Source: Flavobacteriales bacterium
Lineage (GTDB): Bacteria > Bacteroidota > Bacteroidia > Flavobacteriales > Crocinitomicaceae
Assembly: GCA_947375085.1 (NCBI GenBank)
Contig: CANCEQ010000125.1
Coordinates: forward strand, 1-9,098
Direction: 5' to 3'
Length of the DNA stretch: 9,098 bases
The notes under the pieces: model-generated
Told to the model about the DNA's origin: nothing
The model's input: only the letters and a program-made list of their open reading frames with translations
Database searches by the model: none
Made by a program: the position numbers and the translations under genes
In this document: piece by piece, positions 6,891 through 9,098 of the stretch
Position numbering within the stretch: the stretch's first letter is position 1
Layout of the letters: the number at the start of each line of letters is the position of its first letter

Positions 6891-7796
6891 TTATTTTTTC
6901 ACAAATTTACTCGTTGTTACTAAGCCTTTATCATTTGTTAATTTAAACATGTATACGCCACTATTTAAATTTGATATATTTATTTTAGTTGAAGATCCAG
7001 TCACTGATTCAATAATTAACGATTTACCATCTAATGATATTATTTCAATCGATTTACAGTTTTCTTTTAATTTAAAATTTAAATAATCATTTGCTGGATT
7101 TGGATATATCTCATAATTGATTATATCATTTTCGCTTATACCTGTAGTATTTATGAAGTTGACTTTTGGAAATATTGCCATTGCAAAATTTGAACTCCAA
7201 TCATCTACAAAATTTCCGAATGTTCCATTACTTGCGATTTCACCAGTGTTTGTTTTAGCCATAGAAAAATCACCATCTGAATTTGTAATTAATTGGATTG
7301 AGTCACCAGCAGTTGTCGGTAAAATTACACCAGCCCAAAACTTTCTGTTTGTTGGGATCTTTATAGGGGTTGTAAAAGTTACATCTACATTATAATATCC
7401 TATATCATTCATAATGTTGTAATTGCTAAGTGTTGTGTCAACTGAAGCTGTTGTTAATGTTTGTGATCCTAGAGGAGTTGCTCCAGGAACTCCATTATTA
7501 TCAGCCCATATTGCTACTTTAAATGAACCTCCAGCACTTGTTTTTTTGATGATACCTACAAGAACACCATCGATTGTTCCTCCTGTATACACTCCCATTG
7601 CGTCATCAAATAACATCATCTTAGCTATGTCATTGTAAGAATTGTTACCGGCTACTGCACCTGTTTCAGGAGCAACAACTCCATAATTAGCAATCGTACC
7701 TGTAAAAAATTCACTGAGAGTATCAACTTGCGCTGATAGTTTAGTTGAAATTGTTAGAGCCAACAAGGCACTAAACGTTAGTAATCCTTTTTTCAT
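6891..7796 (-). CDS. T9SS-secreted protein of unknown function
   Basis: A 301-residue secreted protein. Residues 1-23 are a signal peptide (MKKGLLTFSALLALT..., cut near KLSAQ). Residues ~24-215 are a beta-rich, Gly/Thr/Asn-rich region with FKVAIWADNNGVPGATPLGSQTL (92-114) and KIPTNRKFWAGVILP (146-160). This pattern is common in extracellular Bacteroidota proteins annotated only as sorting-domain proteins, and I do not recognise a specific function. Residues ~225-301 are a type A T9SS sorting domain: YPNP (231-234), ISLDGKSLIIE, LNSGVYMFKLTNDKG and the C-terminal KFVKK. It stands alone between a terminator and its own promoter. An adhesin, matrix or degradative role would be a guess. The ATG is supported by the signal peptide directly behind it. 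Confidence 0.85.
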   Translation of the reverse strand: MKKGLLTFSALLALTISTKLSAQVDTLSEFFTGTIANYGVVAPETGAVAGNNSYNDIAKMMLFDDAMGVYTGGTIDGVLVGIIKKTSAGGSFKVAIWADNNGVPGATPLGSQTLTTASVDTTLSNYNIMNDIGYYNVDVTFTTPIKIPTNRKFWAGVILPTTAGDSIQLITNSDGDFSMAKTNTGEIASNGTFGNFVDDWSSNFAMAIFPKVNFINTTGISENDIINYEIYPNPANDYLNFKLKENCKSIEIISLDGKSLIIESVTGSSTKINISNLNSGVYMFKLTNDKGLVTTSKFVKK

Positions 7797-7822
7797 AGTA
7801 ATAGTTTATTTTATAGTTGAAG

Positions 7823-7855
7823 CAAATATATGTTAATTTATAAACAACTTCCAAA
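7823..7855 (-). promoter_or_regulatory. Bacteroidota-type promoter for the T9SS protein gene
   Basis: Read on the minus strand, TTTG (7855-7852) is followed after 21 nt by TATATTTG (7830-7823). This matches the Bacteroidota consensus TTTG-N17-23-TAnnTTTG, and the spacing is within range. Transcription would begin near 7816, about 20 nt before the ATG at 7796. The -33 element lies inside one arm of the long inverted repeat at 7843-7896, so structure or protein binding there could affect promoter use. Confidence 0.75.
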
Positions 7856-7896
7856 TTTTAAGTTAAATTTTTTTAACTTAAAATTTGGAAGTTGTT
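7843..7896. repeat. Perfect 54-nt inverted repeat (25-bp arms, 4-nt loop)
   Basis: The arms 7843-7867 and 7872-7896 are perfect reverse complements around the loop TTTT. It could be the terminator for the minus-strand nuclease operon ending at 8068, although it lies ~170 nt past that stop and is not followed by a clean U-run. It could also be a regulatory or mobile repeat. It overlaps the -33 element of the adjacent minus-strand promoter. Only the hairpin is certain; its role is not. Confidence 0.85.
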
Positions 7897-7909
7897 ATTA
7901 TAATAACAA
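7892..7909. promoter_or_regulatory. 18-bp perfect palindrome, possible operator
   Basis: TTGTTATTATAATAACAA is a perfect 18-bp palindrome sharing its first five bases with the right arm of the long inverted repeat. It lies about 40 nt upstream (minus-strand sense) of the -33 box of the T9SS gene, a position suited to an activator or repressor dimer. High A-T content raises the chance that it is coincidental. Confidence 0.35.
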
Positions 7910-8067
7910 TAAAAAAATGTAAAAGCGTGAATTTTACTATGAAAAATGAGTGATTTAAGTGTTGAAAAAAGAGATGATTTTTCTGTTAAATTGCTTTAAG
8001 AAGCTTAAAAGAATGTTGAATAAGTCAATTAAACAAAAAAATATAACTAAATAATGCAGTATATAGA
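7910..8067. other. Intergenic stretch with no identified feature
   Basis: This AT-rich stretch lies between the palindromes and the stop codon of the minus-strand nuclease gene. I see no RNA gene, no promoter box and no convincing terminator. The only short frame with an ATG (7946-7999, 17 codons) has no start context or homology that I recognise, and I do not call it a gene. Confidence 0.5.
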
Positions 8068-8910
8068 TTAATACTCTTTACAAAGTAACTTACATTCATC
8101 AAGAATTTTAGGAACTCTATTTGTATTTATCCCTGCTCTAATAAGTAGTCTTTCATTGTCAATTAGTTCTTTAGCTAAAACAACTCCTTTATCTAATAGA
8201 TACTGTTTTTCATTTTTTAAAAGGGTTGATAAACAGGTGATTGGGTATAGTTTTGTTCTGTCTATAATGTCTTTTAATGAGTTATTGTATGGATAATCCC
8301 AACCTAAAAGGTACATTCCCCTACAATTACCAAATTTCATAGCATCTTCTGTAAATTTCGAATTGGTTACGATCCAACCTTTGAAGTTGGTAAATGGATT
8401 TTGTACTAAATTGTTTTCTAAAAGGTCATTAAATCTTGAATGAATATATAGCGGAACTTTTACATCCACTGAAACTCCTGGCTGATTTTTGTATTTACAT
8501 TCCATCAACATAATCGTATTTTCTTTCTTGCAGATTACATCAATTTCATGCGTCACACATTTTCCATTAAGTATTACTCCTACAACCGTATCATAGCCTT
8601 CGTGTTTGAACAATTCACCCACATACCTTTCAAAAGGAAACCCAGATGGACCAAGTTCCATAATACCTTGTTTTAAATGGTATCTTGAAGCATTAGAGGG
8701 CGATTGTTTTTTTAGCATTCGAAAAGCCATACTATAAATTTTCTTGGTACTAATACCTTGATAAATCTTTTCTTTTAGTTCATTAACAATTCCATCGGCT
8801 TCATTTAATGATGCATTGGATTTTAAAAGTGAATTTCTTAATTTTTGAAATGAAAAAAATTCATCTTTTCCATTTGATTTTCGAACGACAATATCTTCGT
8901 TTTTTCTCAT
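8068..8910 (-). CDS. ATP-cone domain plus PD-(D/E)xK (Mrr-like) endonuclease protein
   Basis: A 280-residue cytosolic protein with no signal peptide. Residues ~6-95 are an ATP-cone: IVVRKSNGKDEFFSFQKL (7-24), then helices with QGISTKKIYSMAFRML (51-66) and SRYHLKQGIMELGPSG (75-90). ATP-cones bind nucleotides and are best known as allosteric sites of ribonucleotide reductase and NrdR. Residues ~91-210 are a restriction-endonuclease-like fold: FPFERYVGELF (91-101), EIDVI (122-126, D124), MECKY (136-140, E137 and K139) giving the D-x12-E-x-K catalytic signature, and WIVTNSKFTEDAMKFG...GMYLLGWDYP (179-207) typical of Mrr/type IV nuclease relatives. Residues ~210-280 are helical and may bind nucleic acid. 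The ATG overlaps the stop of the upstream beta-CASP nuclease gene (ATGA, 8907-8910), suggesting coupled expression. Nuclease activity and control by ATP/dATP are inferred. Confidence 0.82.
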   Translation of the reverse strand: MRKNEDIVVRKSNGKDEFFSFQKLRNSLLKSNASLNEADGIVNELKEKIYQGISTKKIYSMAFRMLKKQSPSNASRYHLKQGIMELGPSGFPFERYVGELFKHEGYDTVVGVILNGKCVTHEIDVICKKENTIMLMECKYKNQPGVSVDVKVPLYIHSRFNDLLENNLVQNPFTNFKGWIVTNSKFTEDAMKFGNCRGMYLLGWDYPYNNSLKDIIDRTKLYPITCLSTLLKNEKQYLLDKGVVLAKELIDNERLLIRAGINTNRVPKILDECKLLCKEY

Positions 8911-9098
8911 AACTCAAATAATTCAAATTCTTCACCTAATTTAGGTATAATAGGATATATCGAAAGTTCATCTTGAATTTTTACTCTAAAAATGTTTTGA
9001 GCTTGAGGTTCTCCGTGAACAATAAATAATTTTTCAGGTTTTTCTTTGAAATTTTTCAACCATTCAATCATCTCATATTGGTCTGCATGTCCCGACAT
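8907..9098 (-). CDS. Metallo-beta-lactamase (beta-CASP/RMMBL) nuclease, 3' end only
   Basis: Only the last 63 codons are in the window; the gene runs off the right edge, so the ATG at 9096-9098 is almost certainly an internal Met, not the start. The visible part is an RMMBL tail: M-SGHADQYEMIEWLKNF, then EKLFIVHGEPQAQ, then YPIIPKLGEEFEL. SGHAD and HGE correspond to late conserved His-containing motifs of beta-CASP RNases (CPSF-73-like proteins). Full-length relatives, about 450-550 residues, are zinc-dependent RNA endo/exonucleases. Its TGA overlaps the start of the ATP-cone nuclease gene, so the two form an operon in which this gene comes first. Confidence 0.82.
   Translation of the reverse strand: MSGHADQYEMIEWLKNFKEKPEKLFIVHGEPQAQNIFRVKIQDELSIYPIIPKLGEEFELFEL

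Noticed and set aside
6844..7638. Plus-strand open frames opposite the T9SS gene (6844-7086, 7117-7395, 7423-7638)
   Set aside because: They are antisense shadows of a gene with a signal peptide and sorting domain, with no promoter or family match.
7946..7999. Short 17-codon frame (MSDLSVEKRDDF...) between the palindromes and the nuclease gene, with a lysine-rich continuation in another frame
   Set aside because: It is too short, has no promoter box, and the continuation would need a frameshift. Nothing in it resembles a protein that I know.
7995..8009. Small inverted repeat TTTAAG/CTTAAA as a terminator for the nuclease gene
   Set aside because: Only six A-T-rich pairs and no U-run on the minus strand.
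8059..8075. AGTAT/ATACT inverted repeat at the nuclease gene stop codon
   Set aside because: Five pairs around the stop codon are expected by chance in AT-rich DNA.
8068..8910. NrdR or ribonucleotide reductase, suggested by the ATP-cone
   Set aside because: There is no zinc-ribbon N-terminus (NrdR) and no reductase barrel. The C-terminal part carries nuclease motifs instead.
9096..9098. ATG at the right edge as the start of a 63-residue protein
   Set aside because: The sequence that follows is the conserved end of a much longer beta-CASP nuclease, so this Met is internal and the gene is cut by the window edge.

Overview
The window is AT-rich with dense genes and no Shine-Dalgarno sequences. 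Three of its proteins end in the 'YPNP...' C-terminal sorting domain of the type IX secretion system (T9SS), one gene encodes a lipoprotein with a Cys-Lys-rich N-terminus, and two promoters fit the Bacteroidota -7 consensus TAnnTTTG. This points to a member of the Bacteroidota, most likely Flavobacteriales; I cannot name a genus from the sequence alone.

Region 1 (55-5077, + strand) is a four-gene operon: a secreted DUF4465 protein, a BtuB-like TonB-dependent receptor, a surface-type beta-propeller lipoprotein (YncE/DUF5074, BtuG-like), and a second T9SS-secreted protein of a conserved cell-surface family. The first gap is 23 nt and the next two junctions overlap by 14 and 8 nt. The combination matches vitamin B12 (cobalamin) capture loci of Bacteroidota: outer surface proteins bind the corrinoid and pass it to the BtuB channel. 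The promoter, and any cobalamin riboswitch, would lie left of the window.

Region 2 (5182-6800, + strand) is a two-gene unit with its own putative promoter. It encodes a SpoIIE/RsbU-type PP2C serine phosphatase with no recognisable sensor domain, followed by a TPMT-family SAM-dependent methyltransferase. The methyltransferase starts at a TTG overlapping the phosphatase stop codon. A strong 14-bp terminator hairpin (6828-6859) separates it from the convergent gene.

Region 3 (6891-7796, - strand) is a single gene for a T9SS-secreted protein of unknown function with a well-formed promoter. The -33 element of that promoter lies inside a perfect 54-nt inverted repeat (7843-7896), followed by an 18-bp palindrome (7892-7909). 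The next ~160 nt hold nothing I can identify.

Region 4 (8068-9098, - strand) holds the 3' end of a beta-CASP/RMMBL metallo-beta-lactamase nuclease gene, overlapping by ATGA with a gene for a protein that joins an ATP-cone domain to a PD-(D/E)xK endonuclease domain. This coupled pair is the least explained system here. The B12 operon with T9SS-exported binding proteins is the best-supported functional story.
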